Positions 38,301 through 50,300 of a DNA stretch of 64,000 nt are shown here, piece after piece. The position numbers and the translations under genes were made by a program. How positions within the stretch are numbered: the first letter of the stretch is position 1; every line of letters starts with the position of its first letter. The stretch comes from Neospora caninum Liverpool (lineage: Eukaryota > Apicomplexa > Conoidasida > Eucoccidiorida > Sarcocystidae), in NCBI RefSeq assembly GCF_000208865.1, contig NC_018390.1, positions 4,854,270 through 4,918,269 of the forward strand, given 5' to 3'. Under the pieces are notes generated by a model, which searched no databases, was not told where the DNA came from, and was given only the letters and a program-made list of their open reading frames with translations.

Positions 38301-41300
38301 AGAGAGACAAAGACCATGGAAAGATCCGCGACCCCAGAGGCGCGCGCAGTGAACGCGAGAGAACCCCTACACCGCTTGAATCAACGCATAAACTAGATGC
38401 ATGTCCAGGTGGAAAGAGACCAGGCAGAGATAATGAAGTCTCTGTGGTTCGCCAGATGCGCGCGATGGACACATATCTCTGCGAGTACACAAGCAAAGAT
38501 GTATGTTCGAAGTCCAGCGCAGAACGCGGATACCGCGTGTGACATCCCTATAGCGTGGGTAAACAGACACCAGTCAGAAGGTTCATTTTCTCAAGCAGCC
38601 TCAGTACTGGAGAGCCCCGCAGATCAACACCTTTTCTTCCCCTTCGGCTTCAACTCGCAGTCCAAGAAGGGACGCCTGCTGCTAACACGCAGGATGGCCC
38701 CAACCAATGCGCATGTTCCCTCTCATGCGAACCGACTGGCGTGTAAAGCTGCTTTCGGGTTTTGTCTCGTCCAGACGCCGAGGGCTCTGAGCCTGTGTCC
38801 GGGCATAATGCAGCTGTACAGGCGTAGGCGCGGCACGCATCGAGCCGCTGATGCCACCAAGACAACTGACGAGGAACGTCAGTTCTCACCAGATTCGAAA
38901 TGATAAAATGGAGGGAGCAGATCGACTTGTCGATCGTCGTCTTGAACTCCATCAGCTTGGTGAGTGACGCGAGTTTGAACCCTTTTGTCGGCAGTTCCTT
39001 GACGAGCAGAACGGGCGGCAGCTGCTGGAGACCTTGGCGGTTCTCGCCGCCTCTCGGGGACGCCGGCGGATCTGGCTGTCTCGCCTCCGACTCACAGGAC
39101 ACCTGTCCCTGGGGCGCCTTCTTCACGCCGTGGTTCACGTAGTTGCCCCACTGGAGCACGGCCTGGAGAAGGCTGCGGAACTTCCGGCTGTTGTGGGCCT
39201 GAAGAGGGACAGAGAGGGGAGGGAAGAACGTTTGCGCAGGATCCAATCTCGAGTCCCTCGACGCTTCACGGTCCTCCACAAAGAGATCTGCCGCAGCGCC
39301 CAGTAGACATTGTCCGCAGGCAGAAAACACGGACGAGACCCGCCCCCCAGAAAGGGGGAGACGCGGCACCGAATGTGTTCCGTCTCGGCGGTCGCACGCG
39401 TAGGTACAGGCTGAATGACGCCCGAACAATCCAGAAACGCCCACAACACTCGACACATAAGGTCCACAGACATAGCCTCGTAGTCCACCCAGTGGAAAGC
39501 GAACAGGATACAAAAGGACCTCCATAGAAATAGACGCGAAGCTTCACTTTTCACTTCCGCAGCAGAGAGACAGAAGGATGACAAAAACGACTAACGCCAC
39601 TTCACGTCCTTCAGGAAAGTAGCGAGACGAACAACTCTCGTGACAGCGATCAAAGCGAAGGCGTCTACGGTTTCGCGTTCAGCCCCGATTCGGGACACAC
39701 GCATCGCCAGACAGGAGCGAAAGAAGCGAGGTGAAGCGATTTCTTAATGCCACCCGCTTGGGTCTCCCTCCCGTTTTTGCGAGGAATCTTACTTCATCGG
39801 CTGCTGTGCAGAGGAGTTCCAATTGCTTCTCAATTTCTTCGACAATTTTCTCCCACTGCAGAGCCGTCTGCATAATCCGGACCCGCGAGGAGAGGCGCGT
39901 GAGGGGGAGCAAGGCGGTCATTTTCTTCTCCACATCGCGCAGTTCGGGAGTGTTCGCCGGGTCCGCCTTCTTCATCTCCTCGTACTCGCGGAACTTCACG
40001 AGCTCCTCGGGCGTGGGCGCCGCCTGCTCGGCCTTCTGCAAAATGTCGAGGTTCAGGCCCTCGGTGTCCAACGAAAGCAGCTTCTTGGCCAGCACCTGGA
40101 GAAAGCGAGCGAGAGCGAAAAAATTCACACGTGACGTCACGCGCAGGGACGGACACGTGGACAACTACGCGGAGTGACAAATCATCCGGCGCAACGCAGA
40201 GTCCGGCACAGACCTTACCCCAACGCATTTTCGAGATGCAAGTGCCCAGACACATGGAAAGAGATCCATACAGGCGTAACGATGCACATTCACATGAATA
40301 TATATATATATATATATATACATACATATATTTAAAGGAGTGTGCTTGTGTATGCAGAAACGTTTGTGCGCGCCGCCGAGCGTGTAAACCATGTGTTACC
40401 TGTGACAGAAACGCGCATCGACTCGGACACGCACCCAAAATTTCCCATTTGCACGGAACGCGTCAGAGTACCGGCATCCTGGAGTGTACCTCGCACTCGC
40501 CTCTGGACACGCACACAATAGTTGCAAGCACGGAAACACACAGCTGCCTTTCGCTTACGTCTAGAGTGAGAGGAAGCCTGGCAAGGACAATGGCGACGTT
40601 TTGCGCCCGCTTGTTGTCGAGGATGGAGTGCTTCTTTTCTTCCGGCTTCTTCGGCGCAGCCTTCGCGGCAGCCTCCTCGCCCTTCCCTGACAGCGTTGCG
40701 GAAAAGAGCCGCGAAATCGCCTCCGGATCGAACATGTCGGGGATTGCCGGATCACCTTCGAGTTCCTTGAAGACGGTCCCCTGAAGAGAAACACCGGGCG
40801 GCGGGGGAAAGCACGCGACAGTCAGAAAGAGGTAACAGCTCCATACGCACACGAGAGCAGACGCGCACAAGAGCAGACGCGCACGAGAGCAGACGCGCAC
40901 GAGAGCAGACGCGCACGAGAGCAGACGCATGTTTGATCCGTTACCATTTCAATCTGTTCGGAGACCAAGCCTGCCGCAAGTCGCGGCGCTGTGCGCAGCG
41001 GAGAGAGAATGGAAAGCGATGCAAGTGGCAAATGGATGTCTGCGGCGGCACTCCTTTTGGCTGTCATCCAAAACCACCAGAAGATTCCTCGGCCATTGCG
41101 TTCCTCGCAGGCCAGTTCACCCCTATATCTCTTTTGTCCCTCTGTCGTGTGACCCATCCGCTGTCCGCTACCTCTGCGCCTTTTCCTAACTCCTCGAAGC
41201 GCTACCCTTCGCGTCCCGTCGTTTCGCCATGTCCGTGGTCAAACCCGCTTCTCTGACTGCGTCCTCCCTTGGAGTCTGACCGAATCGCGACTTTCACTCT

Positions 41301-44300
41301 CTCCAGTCGACTCATCCCTCTCTCCTCTTCCGTCACTTGCGTGTTTCCTTCCGGTTTCCCTCACCCCTGTCGCCGCCCGTCTCGCTGGTTCCTCGCGCAC
41401 CCTTACCTCGATTTGTTCTTGCCCGAGAGTTTTCCAGTGGATTTTTCTCCTCAGCGGAAGCGTTTTCGGGTCCACGCCCTCAGCCTTCTTCGGCGGAGCC
41501 CCCGGCTTCGGCGCCTTCCCCAGCATCGGAGGTTTCTTAGCCTTCGGCGGGAGCGGCGGGGCTTTCCCTTTCCCCGGCGGCCCGCCCGGCGCCTTGGGCG
41601 CACCGGAGGTCTTGCCCGGAAGCGGGGGCGCAGCCTTCTTCTTCGGGGCGACCGCAGGCCCAGCCGAGGCGCTCCCTGCGGTCGTCGGCCCGCACGGAGC
41701 GCCTGCCACATCGGAGGTCTGCTGGGCCTTCTCAGAGGCCCCAGGCGCGGACGCGCTGGGCGGCGAAGAGCCCGGAGGCGTCGAGTCTGCATTCGCTGTC
41801 GATGGCCATGGCAACTGAGCGTCGGCTGCGTCGACAGAAGAACCAGGGCGGCTGACAGTGGAGGCGACCCCACATGGAATAGCCGGCGCCTGCGCTGATG
41901 AAGCCGAAGCGGCGCCTCCGCTACCTGCCTCGGGGCCTTGTGTGCCTGGCGCACCAGCCAAAACACCAACGCCAAGTCCGCATCCGCGAAGAAGTCCACC
42001 GCCCTCCGGCGGCACGGTAGGCGACACAACAGTCCCCTCATACCCTGCACCAGTTCCTTGTGTTCCAACGCCCTTGGCCGTTCCATCTCCGTCTTGGGTT
42101 CCTACGCGAGCTGGACCAGGGACGCCTATGCCACTCTGAAAAGCTGGCCCGCTACCAGCTGGGGCGCCGACAGCCTGGAGCGGCGCTGTTTCCCCACCCC
42201 CTGGAGGGAATCCCGCTCCGCCGGTCGTACATGCAGGCTCGAGGCCACGTGCCCCAGCAGGAGCCTGGGGCGCGAGGCCCGATGCAGGGACAGCGTCGCC
42301 GCTGCCGGTCGTCTGCCTGGAGCCGCTCTGTGCTCGCTGGACGCCCACACGACACATCGGCGCTGCCTCTTCACGCCGGGGGACAGGTAAATCTCGGTCG
42401 AAAGCCGAACTCCCCGCAGTGTCGGCGTCGGCAGAGGCGAGCTTCCCCCGGGCGCTCGCTCCGTCAGACTGTCCACTGCTATCGCCGCCTGGCTCGAGTT
42501 GTGGCGACGCCCATCCGCCCGCGTCTGTCTGTCCAGGCAGACCTGGCACAGCAGGGCACATCACCCCCGCGGTCGCGCCTCCGTCTCCAGTTGGGGCTCC
42601 AGATACCCCCCCTGCGGGCGCTGAGGTGACGTGGGATGCATGCAGCACGATGTCTTGGCCGTCAGCGACTTTGCGCTGGTCAACCGAGAAGCGAACAACA
42701 CGACCAGAAGGCAGCTTCACAGTATACACTTCTTTCCCTTCATGGCTGGCACCGACGAGTTGGACAGCTGGGCTTTCTTCCTCTTTCTGTCCTCTTTCGG
42801 TGTTGTCGGAGAGGGCGACGCCGCCTCCAGGCTCACCAGCTGCGCGCCCCACAGCCCTCCTGTCCTCGCCGCTCGCACCTGCATCGCATGAGACCATCCC
42901 TGGGCCTGCTGTCCCCGCACTCGCCGGAAACATTCTCTCTCCAGGCACAGACGAGAGAGTGCGGTTTGAGGGACAGGCGCCGGGATGCCCCACGGGGTCA
43001 GGCAAAGGCCCCGCGCCACGGCCCACGTCAGCCGATCCCCGCGCAGCCTCTTCGAAACTCGCCGGAGTCGCCAGTCCAGCAGGCGCCGCACCTGGGAAAA
43101 GATGGGACAGTTCCGGGGCGCCTCCCACGGTGTGAGACCGTCGAATCGGCAGCGGCATTCCGCCCACGAGGGCGCGGCTTGGCAGGCTTGCCCCTGGCGT
43201 GGGGATCCTCGGCGCCTGTTGCGCAGTCGACGCACAAGATGGCGTCTGACGAGGCTTCAGCTGGCCGGGTCTCTGGGGCACCGGGGCCATGCGGCGCTGG
43301 CGCCGCCAACCACCGAACGGTTCTACGGTTCCTTCGGGCTCCAGACCGCTTTCACTCCCGCCCGCAGTCGGAGTGCTCGGCGCACTGGTGCCCGATCCAA
43401 AGGCGTCCTCGATGCCGAAACCTAAGCTGTGGTCGGCGAGGCCAACGGCGGCTCGGGTCCGCAGATAAGCCGAAGAGGCGCCCGCGTTGCCGAACCCGAA
43501 CGCGTTGCCGAGCCCAGACGCGTTGCCGGCGGGCACGCGAGAGGAGGGCAGCAGCGTCCGATACTCCCCAGATGAGCACTCGACGCCGTCGCCGAACGGA
43601 CCTGGGAAGCCCCGCGCGGATGCCGCGACTCCGGTCGCTGTCTCTCCAGACGAGTCCCAAGAGCCCTCTCCAGTCTCGCGATCTCCGGCCACCTTGGCCT
43701 GTGAACAGGAACCCGCCTCAGAGCAGGAAGCATTGGACGTGGCCAGCGAGGCAAGCTCACCCGCCGAAGCGCCGCCACTGGCCACCGGGTCCGAGACACT
43801 GCCGCGGCCTTCAGCCCGTTGCCTTCGGGGCGAGTCGCCCGAGGCAGACGCAGGTTGTGCCTCAACTGCAGCCGCAGGTTTGGCGGCAGAGGCAGTCGGA
43901 ACCCTCGAGCCTACAGGCGGGGTTGCGAGCGGTACCACAGCCATGGGACCGCTCTCTGTCTCCCCTGAGTCCTTGCTGACGGTGTTCCCTGGGAGCGCTG
44001 GACGGCCGGCTCCTAGGGGGTCAAGAGCGGACGCGTTTGCGACGGGTCTGGACCCGCTGAGGTCCGTCGCCGTCGACGGCGGGAGGCCGCCTTGCCGCAG
44101 GCGGAAGCTTGGGTCCGACGGAGGCAGTGGCACGGAGAGAGGAGGAAAGAGGTGGACGAGGAGAGGGCATGGCGTCGAGGCAAAGTACAGGGAAAGGAAC
44201 ATCAGCGCATCTGCCACGTCGTTGCAGCACACCTTGAGCGCCACTAAGCAGTTGTCTCTGCCGCACCCCGTCAACTTTGAGAGCCGCCAGAGCTGGACTT

Positions 44301-47300
44301 CCTCGACAGGGCCGACGTGGCGTCTCCAGAATTCCCGGCGGTCCGGTTTGGGCTGTCCTACCCACTGCTGAGCGCGCCAGAGAATGTAGTTCTTCCACTG
44401 GTTCCAGTCCGCGTCTCCTCTGCAGATCTGTGTGGCTTTCTGTCTCTCTGCATCCCGGAGCTTGTGCCTTTCCTGTTGCTCATGCATCATCTTCAGCAGT
44501 CTGCGTTGTTCGTGCGTCATCTTACTCGAAGGCGAAACGGCGCCGCACGCCTCTCTCAGAGTTCGTCCCGCGCTGCTTCCAGCGGACTTCGTCCTCTGGT
44601 CGCGTCTCTTGTCTCTGCCTCCGCCTTTCTCGGACGCGCCTGTGTCGCCGTCCTTCCGCCGCCTGTCTCCCTCCGGGCCGCCAAGGTCGCCCGCGGACGG
44701 ACGCGACGACGCGCCGCCTGGAAAGCCCAGCCACGACGCCAAGGCCCCAAGCCCCGTCCCCGCTCCGTACCCGCCTCGCTCACTCTCGGGGCCCACTCGC
44801 TTGGTTCGCTCCTGCTCGCCCTTCTCTGTTCGATCCCCCGAGCCGTGCTCCTCGGTGCACTTCTTCCCGTCGTCGCTCGGCGCATCCGACACGGCGCTGG
44901 CTTGGACGGACGGAGGGGAAGATCTGGGAAACGCCGCCTGGCTCTCCCCGCACGTGGACGGCGCGAAGACGCTCTCGCCTCCGACCGCGGTCGTCTTCGC
45001 CTCCGGGCTCGTCGTCGCCCGCTCGTCCAAAGCGACAACGCCGCTTTTCGCGGTGGGCGAGCCTGGGGCGCTGGCAGGCGGCGTGGCCGACGCGAAGTCC
45101 GGAGGAGACGGCGACACGGCGCGGGCCGGCCGGCGAACCGATGGCCCCGTCTCAAAGAGAGAGGGCCGCACAGGCTCGAAAATCAGAGACACTCGGAGAC
45201 CGTCGGGAATCAGATCCCGGTGAGACGAGTCGTAGGTGTCGAGGTCTTCCTTGGTCAGCTGCTGCACGTCGGTCGCGCCCTGAACCATGAATCCTGCAAA
45301 CAAAGAAGACAAACGGGAGACGGGAAACCCAAGTAGGTACCCAGGTGTCCCCGCGTCGACAGCGGATCTCCCGAGTCCCCCACAGAAGAAGCGGGAAACG
45401 AAAAACGTCCCTGTCAAACGTGAGACGCCTCTGCAAGGCATCGCCGTCCGAGCAGGGAGCACGTATCACCCAGCGACGACGCGTGACTCTATGGGCAGTC
45501 CGTGAGTCATTTGCCGCGTTGTCCTAATCAGCCCAGACGCGCTCTGGTGCCTGACGTGAAACCCAAAGGCGAGACGAGACAAACGGAGCGCTTCTACCCT
45601 CTTGGATCTTCTCACCTGTGTGAAAGGAGAACGTGGCGAACACTTGTTGCCCCGTGCCCCACTCCATTTTCTTCGCCCTTTCTTTGAGGCTGCCGACGCG
45701 GGACTTCTCTCGCTCGCCTGCGCCCGTGTCCTCTTTCGCCGGCGGGCCCTCGGCGTCGTCCGGAGATGTCGAGTGCTGCGGAATCGCGGCCAGCTGGCGA
45801 AAGGCAAAGAGCACGTCTCCGGAGAGAACGAGGTACTGATCGTCGCCGTCCCGATTGTGGGAGAAGTCGAACACGAGGGACGTCTCCCCGCCCTCCATGG
45901 TGTCCGCCGCCATCAGCTGGTAGTTGTTCACACAAGCGCGAAGAACGAACTGCTCCCTGACCACATCCCTCGACAGGAGCGGCGAGTGTCCAGCCGCCAG
46001 GGCGCCTCCCGCACTTGGGCGTTTCGCTGGGCGCGTCTCCGGAAAGGCCGCCCCCGGGCCTTCGTGGTACCGGCCTCGGTCCACGCAGCACATCGGACAG
46101 CAGAGGGCGCCTCGCCCGAGCTCGTCCTCTGCACCAGCTGCCGGAGTCTCCGGCGCGCCGCTGAGGGCCGTCAGGCGCTCTCTCGGCGGCGCCTCCTCCG
46201 CCGGAGACTGGAGGGAGGAAGCGGCGTCAGCAAGGCCCAGGTCTGAATCGCCTGGGCTTCCCGCCTGGTTCTCGCCCGTGGGTCCACCCTTTCGTCTCGC
46301 CGTTGCATCGGGCCTCTCCAAGCTCCGGCCGAACTCGCCGCTGGACACAGGCACTGGCGGCGCGGACGTCGCCACGCAGCAGGACACCAGGTGGCCCAGC
46401 GGGCCCGCGGGCTCCAACAGCAGCGGGACACGGTCGGGAAGGTCTGTGCCGGCTCCAGTCTTCCGCGAAGAGAGAAGTTCTTGCTGCCGGAGCGCCTTGA
46501 TATACGGATGGGCGTACAAACTCGAGTGCATCGTCACGGTTCCCGTGGAGGAAGCCAAGCAGGAGGAACCACTTTGGGCGTTGCCTCCTTCGTTCCTCGC
46601 CTGCTCTTTCTCGTCTTCTGCCTTCGCACCCGGCGACGCGCCGCGTTTCTTGAAAACGTTTCTCGGCAGCTTCAGTCGCGGAGAAAGCAGCGTACCTACA
46701 GACACCCCCGTGCCTTCTTTCTGGACGCCAAGGCTGGCCGACGCGGTCGTCGATCCACCGGAACTGAGAGAAGGCGGCCGCGGAGAGCTGCATCCCTCCG
46801 CAGGCGAACTCTCTGTGTCGAGCCGAGCCTGCTCGAGCGCCGCTCGCGGCTTCGCCGACGCCTCAGCTCCGCTCCCTTCGCGTGGCAGGCGCGTCTCTGC
46901 CCCGGGGGGCGCCGCTGACCGAGTCGGGCCCGCCGAGGGCGCATGCGGGGAAGTCGAACGGCACCGGCAGCCGAAGCATAGGGTCACTTCGTAGACTTCC
47001 ACGCAAACGAGCTCCGCGGGCGGCGTGAAGTTCTCCATGATGATGTTTTTCAAGCGATACGGAGTGGACGGAATGCCGAGTTTCTTGTTTGCCGGACGGT
47101 CCCGCCCAAAGTTGGAGGGCGACGGAGTGCTGGACGGACACGGAGACGTCTCGCCGCCACCCTGGAGCTCCGACAGAAACAGCGGGCTCGGCGGCGACGC
47201 TGAGTTACCCCCGGCCTCGTCCGCGTCAGCCGACGCGTCTCGCCCCGGGGAGCGCGGGACAGTGAACTGTGAGCCGGACACGCAGACGGTCAAGCACAGA

Positions 47301-50300
47301 CAGCCAACAGATTGATGAAGCCCCAGAAGAACGGAATCAAAGGGGAAATCAGACACTGGAGACGTGGAGAGTCGGGAGGAGACTGAGAATCCGCCAGTCC
47401 TTCGCTGAAGCAATCCGTGAAAAGGCCGAGAGTCGAGCACTGTTTCCGCACACTGTTCCCCTGCGAGGTGCGACAGCCGACAGAAACAATAATGCATGCG
47501 TGGGCGAGCGCGCGTCTGGTCTGTTTCTGCGGATGCCGCCCGCTCTCGCTTCCCCTCTCCCGCAGGGCGAAACGGGTTGCCTGGCCCGGTGCGCCGACCC
47601 AGTCCGCCTTTGCACAGGTGCGTCTTTGGCTGTTTCGACTTACTTCCACGCCGCCTCGCTTGACCAGACGCGCAAAGTAGTGTAGATACCGCCTGCAGCT
47701 CGGTGGCCAGTCCTCAGCGTCTTGCCAGCAGATGACGCCCCACGTCTTCTTGGCTCGGCCAGAGCGCGCCCTGTCTCCGGCCAGGCGCCGGGACGTGGCC
47801 CAGCCTCCAGCTGAGACGCCCGACGCCTGTCGCCCTCGTCCCGCGCCGCTCGCCCCGTCTCCGTCTCGATGGGTCGCGTACCCCGGCCCGGCGCCCGCGC
47901 GGAGCCGGCGCTCCAGCACGCCCCCATCCTGGGCTGCGATCGACGAGCGCCGAAGCGTCTCAAGGACTTCAGCGGCGGTCCATTTGGAGCGAACCAGCGC
48001 GGAGCACGCGAGCAGCAGGAGGCCTTGAAAGCCGCACCGCGGGTGGAGGTTGATGACCCCAAAGTGCTGGTGGCGGTCGAGCTGCAGCCAGAAGGCGATC
48101 GACGAGCAGAAGTGCACGAGCAGCTGGAGGGTCGGCGCTCCGACTTCGCTGGTCTGGTACCGCAACACCTGGTCTCGAAACAGTCTGTAAAAGTCCTCGA
48201 AGCCCGTCGGCGCGACCGCGGGGCCCGAGAGGGACGGCGTGTCTCCTGGGCCGAGTGCGTGGCTGGAGCCGCATTCGCTTCGGAGGTGCGGGGCTCCGGG
48301 CACGTCCCCGGGAACTGCAGCGCCACTTGAAGCTTCAGCGAGGCGCGGCGCGCGCGCTGCGGTTCCGCCTGCGCTCGAGGCAGCCCAGGAGACGCCGGAG
48401 ACAGACCCCGAGCTGGCCCCGCCTACGCGGGAACTGTACGAGCCAGCAGATGGAGTGTCCGAGGAGACGCTCGGCAGCGACGCCCCTCGGTGTGGAGGCT
48501 GCGCGCCGAGGGCGCCTCCGGCGTGCGGCGAGAAGGCTGCAGCGGGTGGGACGACATCCCAGATGATGAACACGGGGGGGGAAGGATACAAGACAGAGAG
48601 GACATCTGCCAGGCCCAACGCGTTTCCGTCTTCCCGGCGACTCGCGGTCTTCTCGCCGCCCGTCCACGCCGCATGGAAGCCTTGCGTTTCCTCCTCCAGC
48701 AGGTTCATGAGCCCGGCGGTCGCCTCCGAGACTGTCTTCACCGACTGGTCCCAGGAGACGTCCCCGCAGGCTCCCTGGGGCCCCTGCGCCTCTCCAGGCA
48801 TCACCTTGTCTCCAGCGGTCAGATCCGCGACCTGCACGGCCCGCGTCACAAGCTGCAGCGCCGCCTCGACCTCCGTCGGACTCATCGTAGCGCCCGTGCG
48901 AGAGCCACCGGGCTCGTCCGAGAGACTCGAGGACGAAGAGGAGCCCAAGGCGCGCCGGTCGGCGCCGACAGGCGGTCGGGCCCGCGCAGTGTCTTCGCCC
49001 CAGAGCGTCCCGAAGCCTTCGGCGCGCCCGTGCGTCCTCCGCTGGGGCGTGTCGTCGAGCTGAGACAGCAAGAACTGCATGGAGGCGCCGAGCGGCTGGT
49101 CGTCTTCGGAGTCGTGCAAGAGCGCGTTGTCCATGCCGGACCCGTCTTTGCTCATGCGCGCGTAAAAGTCCACGAGTGAGCAGCCTCTCTTGCGGCGGAT
49201 GTACGCGTAGAGAATGTTGAACTCGACGAGGCCCGAACAGCCGCTCGTCGGCGACGGCGTCATCTGGAGAATCCGCCGGACGAGTTGTTGCTGCTGTGAG
49301 GGCAGCACGTACGGCGAGTCGGTCAGCAGCGGGAGGTCGACCGGCTCGAACTGCCGCTGCTGGCGGCGCACCAGTTCCGTTCGGGCCATCTCGACATCTT
49401 CCTGATCCAGCACGGCCGTGAGGAAGTCGAACTCACCCGCTGCCTTCGTCGCCTGTCCATCGTCGCGTTCTCCCTCGGCCGTCTCGTTCTGCTCTCGGCT
49501 GGCGGCGTCTCCGCCTTTCCCCGACGGCTGGGCCGCGGCTACCGGTTCCGGCAACGCGCGTTGTCGGTCGGGGCCTGCCACCGACGCAGACACGTCCTGC
49601 GCCGCGTACTCCTCCCGAAGCTTCGCCATCAGGCGGCCCATCCGCTTTCGCCTTTCCACACGGTCCATCAGCTCCTCGTGTCTCGGCCCGGGGCCCCGAA
49701 ACAGGTTCTGGAGCGTCGCGAGGTACAGGACAATGTCCATAATGTTGTTGCGCTTCAAAATCGAAGTCGTCGGAAGCCGCCATGGCGTCCGCATCGCCAC
49801 CAGTCTCTCCGCCACGAGGCACGTCTGGACGAGGGGACTGGGCGGCACGGGCCCGCAAGCCGGCGGCGGCGGAGACACCGCTTGCAGTCCGCACGTCGGA
49901 GAACCCAGTCCCAAAGTCCTGGCGGCGAGCGCCTTGGAGCTCTGAGTCGACGGGAAAACGTCCGCGGCCGAGGCATCCGCGGAGCCGAGGGGAAGACGCG
50001 GCACCGCCGCTGCGCCGGCGCGACGGGCCGACGAGAGAGCGCCCGAGGGCGCGCGCGTCTCCAGAGCTGGGAGACGCGCTTCCTGAGCGACGGAGTTTGT
50101 CGCCTCGCTCGCGCGGTCGCTGCTCCCCCGTGGCGGCCAGGCTCGTGTCAGGCTTCGCCGGCTCGCCTCGGTTCTCTTCAGCATTCCCTCCACTTCTGCC
50201 AGAGTCTCTTCCACCGAGTCGTACAAAACCCCCGGTCCCCTCTTGGCAGCAGTCGGAATGGAGACAGGATCCCCGTGCGCTGAATCGGAGTCCCACCTCC

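Larger units (their letters stand above)
37660..41463 (-). other. FH2 actin-nucleation domain of FRM2
   Basis: The domain starts in exon 3 with LPLRRKIHWKTL (lasso Trp) and runs through four exon joins into exon 7. Landmarks are the knob/linker region with KRAQNVAIVLARLPLTL, the KLLSLDTEGLNL helix, the GNYVNHG signature and KGFKLASLTKLMEFKTT. The C-terminal coiled coil includes LHAELTRLQKLHGEMV. FH2 dimers cap growing actin barbed ends processively. The proline-rich FH1 just upstream (about 41,470-41,650) has only short PPLP runs, fewer than animal formins. Confidence 0.9.

Noticed and set aside
41451..45290. Long plus- and minus-strand frames overlapping FRM2 exon 3
   Set aside because: Arg/Pro/Ser-rich shadows of a GC-rich exon; the FRM2 frame carries the domains and fits the splice phases.
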